A stretch of 36,332 bases of DNA from Stutzerimonas stutzeri (GTDB lineage: Bacteria; Pseudomonadota; Gammaproteobacteria; Pseudomonadales; Pseudomonadaceae), in NCBI RefSeq assembly GCF_024448935.1, contig NZ_JAMOIE010000049.1, positions 1 to 36,332 of the forward strand. Reading direction: 5' to 3'. Positions 26,066-36,318 of the stretch are shown in pieces. Under the pieces are notes generated by a model. That model ran no database searches. It was not told where the DNA came from and worked only from the letters and a program-made list of their open reading frames with translations. Position 1 is the stretch's first letter, and each line of letters opens with the position of its first letter. The position numbers and the translations under genes were made by a program.

Positions 26066-26071
26066 TATAAT
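26066..26071 (+). promoter_or_regulatory. Consensus -10 box eight bases from the mrcB start
   Basis: A perfect TATAAT ends eight bases before the mrcB ATG. No -35 close to consensus is seen at 16-18 bases upstream, and no ribosome site lies between the -10 box and the ATG. If used, the transcript would have only a few leader bases or none. Confidence 0.45.
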
Positions 26072-26079
26072 GCGCCGCC

Positions 26080-28392
26080 ATGACTAAATCACGCTCGTCT
26101 CGCTCCCGCTCCAAACGCCGTTCCGGTGCCTCTCGCCCCTGGTTGGGTTGGATTATCAAACTCTCCATCGTCGCGCTGGTACTGCTGGCTGGCGTCGCGG
26201 TATATCTCGATGCGGTGGTGCAGGAGAAATTTTCCGGCAAGCGCTGGACGATCCCGGCGACGGTCTATGCCAGGCCGCTGGAATTGTTTGTCGGGCAAAA
26301 ACTCGACAAGAATGACTTTCTCAGCGAGGTCGATGCGTTGGGCTATCGCCGAGAGCAATCGGTGAGTGGACCGGGAACTGTGTCGGTCGCCAGTAACGCG
26401 GTCGAAATGCATACACGGGGTTTCCGCTTCTATGAGGGTGCGGAAGAGTCCCAGCGGATCCGTGTGCGTTTTTCCGGAGACTTCGTCGCGGGGCTTGCGT
26501 ACATGGACGGGGGCGAGCTGCCGGTAGTCCGTCTCGAGCCACTGGTCATAGGCGGGCTATACCCCGCGCACAACGAAGACCGCATTCTGATCAAGCTCGA
26601 TCAAGTGCCGCCATATCTGCTTGAAACACTGGTTGCGGTCGAAGATCGGGAGTTCTTCGATCATTTAGGCGTGTCGCCCAAGTCCATCGCGCGTGCCGTC
26701 TGGGTGAACTTTACTGCTGGGGAGGTACGTCAGGGCGGCAGCACACTGACGCAGCAACTGGTGAAGAATTTCTATCTCACCAACGAGCGCAGCCTGAGCC
26801 GCAAGGTTACCGAAGCCATGATGGCGGTGCTGCTTGAGCTCCACTACGACAAGCCAGAAATCCTCGAAGCCTATCTGAACGAGGTTTTTCTTGGTCAGGA
26901 CGGCCGTCGCGCCATTCACGGCTTCGGTTTGGCAAGCCAGTACTTTTTTGGCAGGCCACTGGCAGAGCTCAAGCTCCAACATGTGGCGCTGTTGGTCGGC
27001 ATGGTCAAGGGGCCGACCTACTACAATCCTCGACGCCATCCTGAGCGTGCCTTGGAGCGGCGTAATCTGATCATCGACCTGTTGGCCGAGCAGCAGGTAA
27101 TCAGCCCGCAGGAAGCTGCCCAAGCGCGGCAAGCGCCGCTTGGCGTGACACAGCGTGGCAGCCTGGCAGACAGCTCCTACCCGGCATTTCTCGACCTGGT
27201 GAAGCGGCAGTTGCGAGAGGACTATCGCGACGAGGACCTTACCGAGGAAGGACTGAGGGTTTTCACCAGCTTTGATCCGATCATTCAATCCAAGGCTGAA
27301 AAGGCCATGACCGACACGCTTAAGCGTCTGGGCAAGGCAGCCGAGGGCGTTGAAGGCGCGATGCTGGTCACCAACCCGGAAACCGGCGAGCTGCAGGCCA
27401 TGCTGGGTAGCCGCCATCCAGGCTTTGCCGGTTTCAATCGGGCGCTGGACGCATCGCGTCCGATTGGCTCGCTGATCAAGCCGGCGATCTATCTCACTGC
27501 GCTGGAGAAGCCCAGCCAATACACCCTGACCAGCCTGCTGGAGGACGAGCCGTTCTCGGTCAAAGGAGCCGATGGCAAAGTGTGGAAACCACAGAACTAC
27601 GGGCGTACCGCTCATGGCACGGTCTACCTCTATCAGGCCCTGGCCAACTCCTACAACCTGTCCTCGGCGCGCTTGGGGCTCGATCTCGGAGTCCCCCATG
27701 TGTTGAAAACCCTTGAGCGATTGGGCGCTTCGCCGCAGTGGCCGGCTTATCCTTCGATGCTGCTGGGGGCCGGTGGTCTGCGGCCGATCGAGGTCGCCAG
27801 CATGTACCAGACGCTGGCCAATGGCGGTTTCAATACGCCGCTGCGCGGTATTCGCAGCGTTGTGGCGGCTGATGGTGAACCGCTCAGCCGTTATCCGTTC
27901 AAGATCGAGCAGCGTTTCGATGCCGGCGCGATCTATCTGACTCAGTACGCCATGCGGCGCGTCATGCTCGAAGGTACGGGTCGCTCGGCCTACAATTATG
28001 TGCCGAAGTCGTTGGCGCTGGCCGGCAAGACCGGTACCACCAACGACTCACGCGATAGCTGGTTCGCCGGGTTCAGTCAGGACTTGTTGGCAGTGGTTTG
28101 GCTGGGGCGTGACGATAACGGCAAGACCTCGCTGACCGGCGCTACGGGGGCATTGCAGATCTGGGCGGACTTCATGCGTCGAGCCGATCCACTACCGCTG
28201 CAGATGCCGCTGCCCGAGAACGTCGAACTGGCCTGGGTGGATGCGCAAACCGGGCAGGGTACGCTGGAAAATTGCCCTGACGCCGTACAGATTCCCTATA
28301 TCCGCGGCAGCGAGCCCGCGCCGGGGCCCGGTTGCGGTATTCGAGCCCCAACTGAATCGGTCATGGATTGGGTGCGTGGTTGGTTGCCCTGA
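26080..28392 (+). CDS. mrcB: Penicillin-binding protein 1B (bifunctional transglycosylase/transpeptidase)
   Basis: The 770-residue enzyme polymerises and crosslinks peptidoglycan. After a basic cytoplasmic tail (SRSSRSRSKRRSG) comes one membrane helix (WIIKLSIVALVLLAGVAVYL, 24-43) and a UB2H-type region (about 65-150), the contact site for LpoB-type activators. The glycosyltransferase GT51 domain includes VAVEDREFFDHLG with catalytic Glu188 and GGSTLTQQLVKN (219-230). The transpeptidase domain has SLIK (464-467), SYN (524-526) and KTGT (650-653). Length and order match PBP1B. No ribosome site precedes the ATG, and a TATAAT ends eight bases before it. Confidence 0.96.
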   Translation: MTKSRSSRSRSKRRSGASRPWLGWIIKLSIVALVLLAGVAVYLDAVVQEKFSGKRWTIPATVYARPLELFVGQKLDKNDFLSEVDALGYRREQSVSGPGTVSVASNAVEMHTRGFRFYEGAEESQRIRVRFSGDFVAGLAYMDGGELPVVRLEPLVIGGLYPAHNEDRILIKLDQVPPYLLETLVAVEDREFFDHLGVSPKSIARAVWVNFTAGEVRQGGSTLTQQLVKNFYLTNERSLSRKVTEAMMAVLLELHYDKPEILEAYLNEVFLGQDGRRAIHGFGLASQYFFGRPLAELKLQHVALLVGMVKGPTYYNPRRHPERALERRNLIIDLLAEQQVISPQEAAQARQAPLGVTQRGSLADSSYPAFLDLVKRQLREDYRDEDLTEEGLRVFTSFDPIIQSKAEKAMTDTLKRLGKAAEGVEGAMLVTNPETGELQAMLGSRHPGFAGFNRALDASRPIGSLIKPAIYLTALEKPSQYTLTSLLEDEPFSVKGADGKVWKPQNYGRTAHGTVYLYQALANSYNLSSARLGLDLGVPHVLKTLERLGASPQWPAYPSMLLGAGGLRPIEVASMYQTLANGGFNTPLRGIRSVVAADGEPLSRYPFKIEQRFDAGAIYLTQYAMRRVMLEGTGRSAYNYVPKSLALAGKTGTTNDSRDSWFAGFSQDLLAVVWLGRDDNGKTSLTGATGALQIWADFMRRADPLPLQMPLPENVELAWVDAQTGQGTLENCPDAVQIPYIRGSEPAPGPGCGIRAPTESVMDWVRGWLP

Positions 28393-28431
28393 GTGTTCCC
28401 GGGGCTAATGGAATTTCAAGAGGTTCGAATA

Positions 28432-29145
28432 TTGAGCAAGCAATGGATGATGGTTGTGGCGGTCGCGGTGCTGGTGCAGGGGTGCGCGACGGTTAAGCGA
28501 GGGGCGATACCCGTCGTCGATTCGGGTGCGCCGGTGTCCGAGGAGGGCTCGGCGCGGCAGCCTTATCGAACCACTGGTCCGTCCGTTACCACGGCGCAGT
28601 CTGCGCAAGATGCAGATGTGATGGTCATGGTGCCGCAGCAGAACTCGGAGCCGTTGCAGACCTTTGCGGCGCCGGATGCTGCGTTCTCCGGAAGCTCGGA
28701 TCCGGTGCCGGGAGCGCCTGGGCAGTGGAGCGCGCCGCAACCGGCCCCGACACCTGCACCAAGCCAGTCCATGCCCAGCGGCATCCCCTCGAATGGCGGA
28801 ACGCTGTCAGCAGACGAGCAACTTGATGGGCCAGTGCTGGCATTGCTCACCACTGCGCAGCAGCAACAGGGCGGAGGTGACCTCAATGGAGCTGCGTCCA
28901 GTCTCGAGCGTGCTCAGCGAATCGCCCCGCGCGAACCTCAGGTGCTCTATCGTCTGGCTCAGGTACGTCTGGCGCAAGGGGATGCCGTTCAGGCTGAACA
29001 GCTGTCTCGGCGTGGGCTGAGTTATGCGAGCGACCGGCCAGCCCTGCAGGCCAGTCTCTGGGAATTGATCGCGCAGGCGCGTGAGCGCCAGGGTAATACA
29101 GCGGGTGCCGCGCAGGCCCGCGAGCGGGCCAAGGTCTCGATGTGA
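28432..29145 (+). CDS. TPR lipoprotein of the mrcB operon
   Basis: The 237-residue protein begins at a TTG (28432), preceded by AAGAGG eight bases upstream, and reads MSKQWMMVVAVAVLVQGC. This is a lipoprotein signal with lipobox LVQGC, so it is probably anchored to a membrane facing the periplasm. A long Pro/Gln/Ser-rich linker leads to a C-terminal pair of TPR-like helices (about 140-230; LNGAASSLERAQRIAPREPQVLYRLAQVRLAQGD, then AEQLSRRGLSY). It follows mrcB by 39 bases, the position of the LpoB-like activators of PBP1B in other bacteria. In pseudomonads this role belongs to a TPR lipoprotein called LpoP, and the likely function here is therefore PBP1B activation; this is inference from position and domains. 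Confidence 0.8.
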   Translation: MSKQWMMVVAVAVLVQGCATVKRGAIPVVDSGAPVSEEGSARQPYRTTGPSVTTAQSAQDADVMVMVPQQNSEPLQTFAAPDAAFSGSSDPVPGAPGQWSAPQPAPTPAPSQSMPSGIPSNGGTLSADEQLDGPVLALLTTAQQQQGGGDLNGAASSLERAQRIAPREPQVLYRLAQVRLAQGDAVQAEQLSRRGLSYASDRPALQASLWELIAQARERQGNTAGAAQARERAKVSM

Positions 29146-29477
29146 TGGACAATCGGGTGCCAGCATTGGCTGACCAGTTGCTACTGATCGAACGCGAGCT
29201 TCGGATGCTTGGGGTTTGGGCGTGGTCGCCGCCTGCGCCTGAGGCGCTTGCCAGTCAGGAGCCGTTCTGCGTTGATACACTGGCGTTTGATCAGTGGTTG
29301 CAATGGATTTTTTTGCCCCGCATGAAACACATTCTGGAGCAAGGGCAGCCGCTCCCGACTGTGTCGGGGATTCTGGCGATGGCCGAAATGGTTTATCAAG
29401 ATCAGCCGCAGCGCGTGGTCGGGCTGTTTGAGGCGCTTGAAACCTTCGATCGGTTGATCAGCGGGGGCGAAGGCTAA
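29145..29477 (+). CDS. yqcC: YqcC-family protein
   Basis: The 110-residue protein belongs to the YqcC (DUF446) family, with its conserved LLLIERELRMLGVW at the N-terminus and QPFCVDT-like and FDQWLQWIFLPRMKHILEQGQPLP in the middle. It is a small soluble helical protein with no known function in pseudomonads; in enterobacteria it lies beside truC. ATG 29145 overlaps the stop codon of the TPR gene by one base. A GTG one codon earlier is also possible. It ends an operon with mrcB. Confidence 0.88.
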   Translation: MDNRVPALADQLLLIERELRMLGVWAWSPPAPEALASQEPFCVDTLAFDQWLQWIFLPRMKHILEQGQPLPTVSGILAMAEMVYQDQPQRVVGLFEALETFDRLISGGEG

Positions 29478-29514
29478 CCAACGCCGGCAGGTCGGCAGGC
29501 GTTGATTGCTGCGT

Positions 29515-29946
29515 TCAGTTGCAGTTGTCGGCGATTTTCTGTCTGGTTTCGCCAATCCGCGCCTGCCGCTCCTCTTCGTTCAGGCGCCGGGTGCCGCCAT
29601 CTTCTTCTACACGCACGCGCGGATTGTTCTGCAGTTGCGCCAGGTTGGTGCGCAGGGTAGTGCAATAGCGCTGCCGCTCGGCTTCCTGCTCTGCAACCTG
29701 TCGCTTCACCTTGCGGTCAATGTCGCGCTGTTCGGACTCGCCTGATTGTTCCGAAGCGGTGCTTTCGGTCACGCCAGGCTTTGGCGGGGCGACGGCCGTA
29801 TTCAGCGTTTCGGTCGGCTGGCCTTGGGGTGGCTGTGCTCCGAAATGTGTAACGCCTTCAGCGTCGACCCACTTGTAAACCTGGGCGGCCATGATATTGC
29901 TGCTCAGTGCAAGCAGCAGGCCGCCTGCGAGAATGGTCAAACGCAT
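29515..29946 (-). CDS. DUF4124-domain periplasmic protein
   Basis: The 143-residue protein has a signal peptide (MRLTILAGGLLLALSSNIMAA) followed by the DUF4124 core QVYKWVDAEGVTHFGAQPPQG, an N-terminal mini-domain common in gammaproteobacterial exported proteins. A long charged region (EQSGESEQRDIDRKVKRQVAEQEAERQRY) probably forms a coiled coil. Its Cys residues (CTTLRTNL and ADNC) may form a disulfide. Its function is not known. ATG 29946 has an AAGGGA site. A possible -10 TATAGT lies at 29986-29981. It is convergent with yqcC. Confidence 0.85.
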   Translation of the reverse strand: MRLTILAGGLLLALSSNIMAAQVYKWVDAEGVTHFGAQPPQGQPTETLNTAVAPPKPGVTESTASEQSGESEQRDIDRKVKRQVAEQEAERQRYCTTLRTNLAQLQNNPRVRVEEDGGTRRLNEEERQARIGETRQKIADNCN

Positions 29947-29980
29947 GCTTTTCCCTTCAGTGGATACAAACCAGGCCGGT

Positions 29981-29986
29981 ACTATA
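29981..29986 (-). promoter_or_regulatory. Putative -10 box for the DUF4124 gene
   Basis: On the left strand TATAGT lies about 35 bases before the ATG at 29946. The -35 region has no good match. Confidence 0.3.
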
Positions 29987-30054
29987 CGCAAAAAGACAGG
30001 GGCTTCATTCTGCGCTGGATCACAGCTGAATACAGCCGAAGGGCAACAGCAGAC

Positions 30055-30083
30055 TTGACTTGGCCAAGCCTAATCCGAACAAT
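30055..30083 (+). promoter_or_regulatory. Putative ilvIHC promoter
   Basis: TTGACT (30055-30060) and AACAAT (30078-30083) are 17 bases apart. Transcription would start near 30090, giving a leader of about 257 bases before the ilvI GTG. Further possible starts nearer to ilvI cannot be excluded. Confidence 0.45.
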
Positions 30084-30089
30084 TCCATG

Positions 30090-30346
30090 CTTGCTGTTCT
30101 GAGGGGCCGCCGCAAGCGAGTCCTTCGCTCAATCATGAGGTGCATACCCGCGCCGACTTGTAACATCCGCAACGCGTTACCTCGCGCTGGGAGGGGCGCC
30201 CCGCAACACTTTGGGGCTTTCCTAATACTCGCTAGTCAGCAGCTGACGTAGTCGGCGACCACCGTCGCTCATGCGCTGCCTGGCAGTAAACCTATTTCTG
30301 GCCGGTCCACGCGGAGCGGCTATCTGGCGTTTTAGAGGTGAACAAC
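30090..30346 (+). other. Long leader of ilvIHC with possible attenuator-like hairpin and small ORF
   Basis: The leader contains a frame from ATG 30135 to TAG 30251 (38 codons) with no visible ribosome site, whose 3' part includes the Leu/Ile codons CTA-ATA-CTC (after TTC). Near it lies GCCCC/GGGGC (30198-30217) with TTT following, and an overlapping GGGGCGCCCC palindrome upstream that would compete for the same bases. This recalls leader-peptide attenuation of branched-chain operons but lacks a strong stem or a run of regulatory codons. Otherwise nothing is recognised. Confidence 0.3.
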
Positions 30347-32071
30347 GTGGAACTTTTATCCGGCGCTGAAATGGTCGTCCGCTTTTTGCGCGACGAAGGC
30401 GTTAAGTACATCTACGGCTACCCGGGCGGCGCCTTGCTGCACATCTATGATGCGCTGTTCAAGGAACAGGAAGTCACGCATATCCTCGTTCGCCACGAAC
30501 AGGCCGCTACCCACATGGCCGACGGCTACGCCCGCGCTACCGGCAAGGCGGGCGTGGTCCTGGTGACCTCCGGGCCGGGCGCTACCAATGCCATCACCGG
30601 CATCGCGACCGCCTACATGGACTCGATCCCGATGGTAGTGATCTTCGGGCAGGTTGCCAGCAACATGGTCGGTACTGATGCGTTCCAGGAAACCGACATG
30701 ATCGGTATTTCCCGTCCCATCGTTAAGCACAGTTTCATGATCAAGCATCCTTCGGAAATTCCCGAAGTGATGAAAAAGGCGTTCTACCTGGCCCAGTCCG
30801 GCCGTCCCGGCCCGGTTGTCGTGGACATTCCGAAGGACATGACCAATCCCGCCGAGAAGTTCGAATACGTCTATCCGAAGAAGGCCAAACTGCGTTCATA
30901 CAGCCCGGCCGTTCGGGGGCATTCCGGGCAGATTCGCAAGGCTGCCGAGTTACTGTTGGCGGCCAAGCGCCCGATCATTTACGCCGGTGGCGGCGTGGTT
31001 ATTGGGGGCGCATCGTCACAGCTCACCGAGCTGGCGAAGATGCTCAATCTGCCGGTGACCAATACATTGATGGGGCTGGGCTGTTACCCGGGGAGCGACC
31101 GTCAGTTCGTCGGCATGCTCGGCATGCACGGCAGCTACACGGCGAACCTGGCGATGCATCACTCCGATGTGATCCTGGCGGTCGGTGCGCGCTTCGATGA
31201 CCGGGTCATCAATGGTGCGACCAAGTTCTGCCCGCATGCCAGGATCATCCATATCGATATCGATCCGGCCTCCATTTCCAAAACCATCAAGGCTGACATT
31301 CCAATCGTCGGCCCGGTGGACAGCGTGCTGACTGAAATGGTCGCCATCGTCAAGGAAATCGGCCAGACGCCGAACGCCGATACCGTCGCCAGTTGGTGGA
31401 AACAGATCGAAGAGTGGCGCGGCAACCGTGGCTTGTTCCCTTATGACAAGGGCGACGGCACCATCATCAAGCCGCAGGCGGTCATCGAAACCCTGTGCGA
31501 GGTGACCAAGGGCGAGGCCTACGTCGCCTCCGACGTCGGTCAGCATCAAATGTTCGCATCTCAGTACTACCGGTTCGACAAGCCCAACCGCTGGCTCAAC
31601 TCGGGTGGTCTCGGCACCATGGGCTTCGGCTTCCCCGCTGCAATGGGGGCCAAGCTCAACTTTCCTGAAGCCGACGTCGCCTGCGTGACTGGTGAAGGCA
31701 GCATCCAGATGAACATTCAGGAGCTGTCGACCTGCCTGCAGTACGACCTGCCGGTGAAGATCATCAATCTCAACAACGGTGCGCTGGGCATGGTTCGTCA
31801 ATGGCAGGACATGCAATACAACAGCCGTTACTCGCACTCTTACATGGAATCGCTGCCGGACTTCGTCAAGTTGGTCGAGGCCTATGGTCACGTCGGCATG
31901 CGCATCACCGAGCTGAAGGATCTCAAACCGAAGATGGAAGAGGCCTTCGCGCTGAAGGACCGTCTGGTCTTCCTCGACATTGCCGTTGATACCAGCGAGC
32001 ACGTGTATCCGATGCAGATCAAAGACGGCGCGATGCGCGACATGTGGCTCAGCAAGACGGAGCGGACCTGA
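30347..32071 (+). CDS. ilvI: Acetolactate synthase large subunit
   Basis: The 574-residue ThDP enzyme condenses two pyruvates (or pyruvate and 2-ketobutyrate) in valine, leucine and isoleucine synthesis. Start GTG 30347 ([19 protein letters not shown]) is chosen because AGAGG lies eight bases upstream and homologs start so; a GTG nine bases earlier is also in frame. Catalytic Glu is in [19 protein letters not shown]. The ThDP-binding motif is [29 protein letters not shown], with Glu in place of the more common Asp after the first Gly, as in other pseudomonads. It leads ilvH and ilvC. Confidence 0.96.
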   Translation: MELLSGAEMVVRFLRDEGVKYIYGYPGGALLHIYDALFKEQEVTHILVRHEQAATHMADGYARATGKAGVVLVTSGPGATNAITGIATAYMDSIPMVVIFGQVASNMVGTDAFQETDMIGISRPIVKHSFMIKHPSEIPEVMKKAFYLAQSGRPGPVVVDIPKDMTNPAEKFEYVYPKKAKLRSYSPAVRGHSGQIRKAAELLLAAKRPIIYAGGGVVIGGASSQLTELAKMLNLPVTNTLMGLGCYPGSDRQFVGMLGMHGSYTANLAMHHSDVILAVGARFDDRVINGATKFCPHARIIHIDIDPASISKTIKADIPIVGPVDSVLTEMVAIVKEIGQTPNADTVASWWKQIEEWRGNRGLFPYDKGDGTIIKPQAVIETLCEVTKGEAYVASDVGQHQMFASQYYRFDKPNRWLNSGGLGTMGFGFPAAMGAKLNFPEADVACVTGEGSIQMNIQELSTCLQYDLPVKIINLNNGALGMVRQWQDMQYNSRYSHSYMESLPDFVKLVEAYGHVGMRITELKDLKPKMEEAFALKDRLVFLDIAVDTSEHVYPMQIKDGAMRDMWLSKTERT

Positions 32072-32073
32072 TC

Positions 32074-32565
32074 ATGAGACACATCATTTCCCTGTTGTTG
32101 GAAAACGAACCGGGTGCGTTGTCCCGCGTGGTTGGCCTGTTCTCGCAACGCAACTACAACATCGAAAGCCTGACCGTAGCACCAACCGAAGACCCAACGC
32201 TGTCCCGGCTAACGCTGACGACGGCGGGCCATGAGGAAGTGATCGAGCAGATCACCAAGAACCTCAACAAACTGATCGAGGTGGTCAAGCTGGTGGATCT
32301 GTCAGAAAGCGCTCACATCGAGCGCGAACTGATGCTGATCAAAGTCAAGGCCACCGGTGCGCAGCGCGCCGAGGTCAAGCGCACCACGGATATCTTCCGC
32401 GGCCAGATCGTCGATGTGACGGCCAACGTGTACACCATCCAGCTGGCCGGTACGACCGACAAGCTGGACAGTTTCATCCAGGCGGTCGGTACGGCATCGA
32501 TCCTGGAAGTCGTGCGCAGCGGCGTCACCGGGATTTCCCGCGGCGACAAAGTGCTGAGTATATAA
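32074..32565 (+). CDS. ilvH: Acetolactate synthase small (regulatory) subunit
   Basis: The 163-residue protein binds valine and gives feedback inhibition to the IlvI enzyme. An ACT domain covers residues 1-75, starting MRHIISLLLENEPGALSRVVGLFSQRNYNIESLTV, with the conserved Asn/Gly turn (ENEPGAL) that binds valine. The C-terminal half (about 80-163) is a second alpha-beta domain of the ACT-like type. It starts two bases after the ilvI stop, so translation is likely coupled. The short gap to ilvC (44 bases) suggests a common operon. Confidence 0.96.
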   Translation: MRHIISLLLENEPGALSRVVGLFSQRNYNIESLTVAPTEDPTLSRLTLTTAGHEEVIEQITKNLNKLIEVVKLVDLSESAHIERELMLIKVKATGAQRAEVKRTTDIFRGQIVDVTANVYTIQLAGTTDKLDSFIQAVGTASILEVVRSGVTGISRGDKVLSI

Positions 32566-32573
32566 CCATTTAA

Positions 32574-33626
<1,053 letters not shown>

Positions 33627-33643
33627 TAGCGATTCTGCTTGAA

Positions 33644-33671
33644 AAAGAACGCGGCCTCGGCCGCGTTCTTT
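33644..33671. terminator. Intrinsic terminator after ilvC
   Basis: A 13-bp perfect stem AAAGAACGCGGCC / GGCCGCGTTCTTT with a two-base loop lies 17 bases after the ilvC stop. Three T close the right arm, so it would act on the right strand, and A-rich sequence before it (33642-33646) lets it work the other way too. Confidence 0.85.
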
Positions 33672-33775
33672 CGTTAGGCCTGCTGGCATCTGCTATAAAC
33701 CGACGCTGGCGTCCGGCTGAACCCGTGGTGTCGGGGTCGGTCGAAATTAATCACACTGCTGTAAGGTAAATTTGC

Positions 33776-34609
33776 ATGAGTGAGCATCCCGAAGAGCCGA
33801 ACAAGCCAGTCGAGCCGGAAAGCTTGCTGCCGATCGACGAGCATGTCGAAGAAATCCAGGATTCCGAGGGACGCAAGGTTCGTCACCGTGGCATCTATCT
33901 GCTTCCCAACCTGTTCACCACCGCCAATCTGTTCGCCGGCTTCTTTTGCATCATCACCGCGATCAACGGCAACTTTTACGTCGCGGCCGCCACCGTATTC
34001 GTGGCGATGGTGCTGGACAGTCTCGATGGTCGTGTGGCGCGCTTGACCAACACTCAAAGTGCTTTTGGTGCCGAATACGATTCGTTATCGGACATGGTTG
34101 CCTTTGGCCTCGCGCCCGCCGTGCTGGCCTATGAGTGGGCACTTTCAGGCTTGGGCAACGTGGGGTTAACGGTCGCGTTCATTTACGTTGCCTGTGCTGC
34201 GCTGCGCCTCGCACGTTTCAATACGCAGATCGGCAAAGTCGACAAACGCTGGTTTATCGGCCTGGCCAGCCCCGCTGCCGCCGGTGTGGTCGCCGGTTCG
34301 GTGTGGGCGGTCTGGGCCCTGGATGAGCCGGGGATTCGCGGAGTGGATTTGCCGATCGCGGTGGTAATGCTATTTGCGTTACTGGTAGCTGTGGCCGGGC
34401 TGCTGATGGTCAGCAACATCAAGTACTACAGCTTCAAAGATCTCGATCTTAAAGGCCGGGTGCCGTTTGTGGCGATTTTGGTGGTGGTCTTGGTCTTCGC
34501 GGTAGTGTTCAGCGATCCGCCACGCATTCTGCTGCTGATCTTCCTCGCTTATGCCGTGTCCGGACCCGTGCAGTTCCTGATGCGTCGCCGCAAGCGCGTC
34601 GAAAGTTGA
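33776..34609 (+). CDS. pssA: CDP-diacylglycerol-serine O-phosphatidyltransferase
   Basis: The 277-residue membrane enzyme makes phosphatidylserine, the precursor of phosphatidylethanolamine. It has an acidic N-terminal cytoplasmic tail and about eight membrane helices. The CDP-alcohol phosphotransferase motif D-x2-DG-x2-AR-x8-G-x3-D-x3-D is present: Asp81, Asp84, Gly85, Ala88, Arg89, Gly98, Asp102 and Asp106 (DSLDGRVARL, then FGAEYDSLSD). This is the class-I integral-membrane type, as in P. aeruginosa, unlike the E. coli enzyme. The start follows GTAAGGTAAA. It ends 57 bases before msrP. Confidence 0.93.
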   Translation: MSEHPEEPNKPVEPESLLPIDEHVEEIQDSEGRKVRHRGIYLLPNLFTTANLFAGFFCIITAINGNFYVAAATVFVAMVLDSLDGRVARLTNTQSAFGAEYDSLSDMVAFGLAPAVLAYEWALSGLGNVGLTVAFIYVACAALRLARFNTQIGKVDKRWFIGLASPAAAGVVAGSVWAVWALDEPGIRGVDLPIAVVMLFALLVAVAGLLMVSNIKYYSFKDLDLKGRVPFVAILVVVLVFAVVFSDPPRILLLIFLAYAVSGPVQFLMRRRKRVES

Positions 34610-34666
34610 TTTCTCCGGTGATCCGCTGTCTATTGGAGGCTCCAGGCATAGGCAGCGGAGCACATC

Positions 34667-35677
34667 ATGCTTATCAAGATTCCTCGTCGCAGCGACTGCC
34701 GTGAATCCGAGGTAACGCCCGAAGCGCTTTATCTGAATCGCCGGCAGGTATTACAGGGGGCTGCGTTGTCGGTCGCCTGCGCTGGTCTTCCGTCGTTGGC
34801 GTTTGCAGAGACGGGACGTTACGAGGGCGTCGACGCTGCCGACGCTCCCGCGTGGTTTAATGCCAAGCTCAGTGATGTGACCTGGCAGGCTTCCGTTGCG
34901 GAAGCGGAACCCATCACGCCGTACCGCGACGCCACGCACTACAACAATTTTTATGAATTCGGCCCCGATAAAGGGGATCCGGCAGCTCACGCATCCAAGC
35001 TGGTGGTCGAACCCTGGACCGTCATGTTCGATGGGGAGGTGGCGAATCCGGGCCGCTACTCGGTCGAAGATCTGTTTAGTCCAGCCCAACTTGAGGAGCG
35101 TATCTATCGCTTGCGCTGTGTCGAGGCGTGGTCGATGGTCATCCCCTGGTTGGGCTTCCCTCTGGCTGAACTGATCCGCCGCCTCGAGCCGAGTTCCAGC
35201 GCTAAGTTCGTGCGTTTCGAAACACTGGCTCGACCCGAGCAGATGCCGGGCATGCGTACAGGTTTTTCCCTGATCGACTGGCCCTATGTCGAGGGCCTGA
35301 GGATGGACGAGGCAATGCACCCGCTGACCTTGATGGCGGTCGGCATGTACGGCCGAGTGCTAGCCAATCAGAACGGTGCACCTCTTCGTCTGGTGGTGCC
35401 GTGGAAGTATGGTTTCAAGAGCATCAAGTCCATCGTGCGCATCAGTTTCGTTCGGGAGCAACCGTCCACTACCTGGCAGACCATGGCACCTCAGGAGTAC
35501 GGGTTCTATGCCAACGTCAACCCGGAGGTTTCCCATCCCCGGTGGTCCCAGGCGAGGGAGCGACGATTGCCTGGAAGTCTATTCAGCCCAAACATCAGAG
35601 CAACACGTCCATTCAATGGTTATGGCGATGCGGTTTCAAGCCTCTATGCAGGAATGGATTTGAGCAAGGACTATTGA
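34667..35677 (+). CDS. msrP: Protein-methionine-sulfoxide reductase catalytic subunit (molybdopterin)
   Basis: The 336-residue periplasmic enzyme repairs oxidised methionine using a molybdenum cofactor. The twin-arginine signal is [17 protein letters not shown] (Arg25-Arg26), with a likely cut after AFA (45-47). The Mo-ligand is Cys151 in [21 protein letters not shown]-like features such as [15 protein letters not shown] (91-105) and [14 protein letters not shown] match MsrP (YedY). The protein is exported already folded. Its stop codon overlaps the msrQ ATG by one base (TGATG), so the two subunits are coupled. Confidence 0.96.
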   Translation: MLIKIPRRSDCRESEVTPEALYLNRRQVLQGAALSVACAGLPSLAFAETGRYEGVDAADAPAWFNAKLSDVTWQASVAEAEPITPYRDATHYNNFYEFGPDKGDPAAHASKLVVEPWTVMFDGEVANPGRYSVEDLFSPAQLEERIYRLRCVEAWSMVIPWLGFPLAELIRRLEPSSSAKFVRFETLARPEQMPGMRTGFSLIDWPYVEGLRMDEAMHPLTLMAVGMYGRVLANQNGAPLRLVVPWKYGFKSIKSIVRISFVREQPSTTWQTMAPQEYGFYANVNPEVSHPRWSQARERRLPGSLFSPNIRATRPFNGYGDAVSSLYAGMDLSKDY

Positions 35678-36318
35678 TGCGGTACCCATGGTGGCGACTG
35701 CTTCTGTTTCTGATCGCGGCGAGTGTGCCGTGCTACTGGTTGTACTTGGGAATTATCGCTGCATTGGGGCCGGATCCTGGCAAGGTGCTAGTGGACAGCT
35801 TGGGACAAGGTGCCTTGGTCCTGCTGCTGTGCTCGCTCTCTATGACACCATTGCAGCGACTGACGGCCTGGTCGGGGTGGGTAGCATTACGCCGCCAGCT
35901 TGGCTTGTGGTCGTTCGCTTATGCGGTACTGCATGTCGCGGCTTATCTTTATTTTCTCCTGGGACTTGATTTCACTGGCTTTACCACTGAGATTGTCGAG
36001 CGCCCTTATATAGCGGTGGGTGGGATTGCATTGCTGGGGTTGTCAGTACTCGCTGCTACGTCTACCCGTTGGAGTATGCGCAAGCTGGGCAAGCGCTGGA
36101 AAAAGCTGCACCGGATTGTCTACCCGATTGTCTTGGTCGTTTTGCTCCATATGTTATGGGTTGTGCGCGCCGACGCCGGCCGGTGGTCGCTTTACGCCAC
36201 GGTCGCTGTTGTGTTGCTACTGCTCAGGCTGCCATTTATCGAACGAAAGCTGGTGGGCCACGGCAGGGTGAAGCGAATTCGGGCCATTGATGGAAACAAA
36301 AATGCAAACACCGGTTGA
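35677..36318 (+). CDS. msrQ: Protein-methionine-sulfoxide reductase heme-binding subunit
   Basis: The 213-residue inner-membrane protein brings electrons from the quinone pool or a flavin reductase to MsrP. It is a ferric-reductase-like membrane domain with about six helices and b-type heme ligands: His in SFAYAVLHVAAYLYF and His residues in KLHRIVYPIVLVVLLHMLWVV. The start ATG at 35677 overlaps the stop codon of msrP. The protein ends with a basic tail. Fourteen bases remain before the window edge. Confidence 0.95.
   Translation: MRYPWWRLLLFLIAASVPCYWLYLGIIAALGPDPGKVLVDSLGQGALVLLLCSLSMTPLQRLTAWSGWVALRRQLGLWSFAYAVLHVAAYLYFLLGLDFTGFTTEIVERPYIAVGGIALLGLSVLAATSTRWSMRKLGKRWKKLHRIVYPIVLVVLLHMLWVVRADAGRWSLYATVAVVLLLLRLPFIERKLVGHGRVKRIRAIDGNKNANTG

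Noticed and set aside
26665..27699. 344-codon open frame antisense to mrcB
   Set aside because: The opposite strand carries the conserved PBP1B motifs in order; this frame is a GC-driven shadow.
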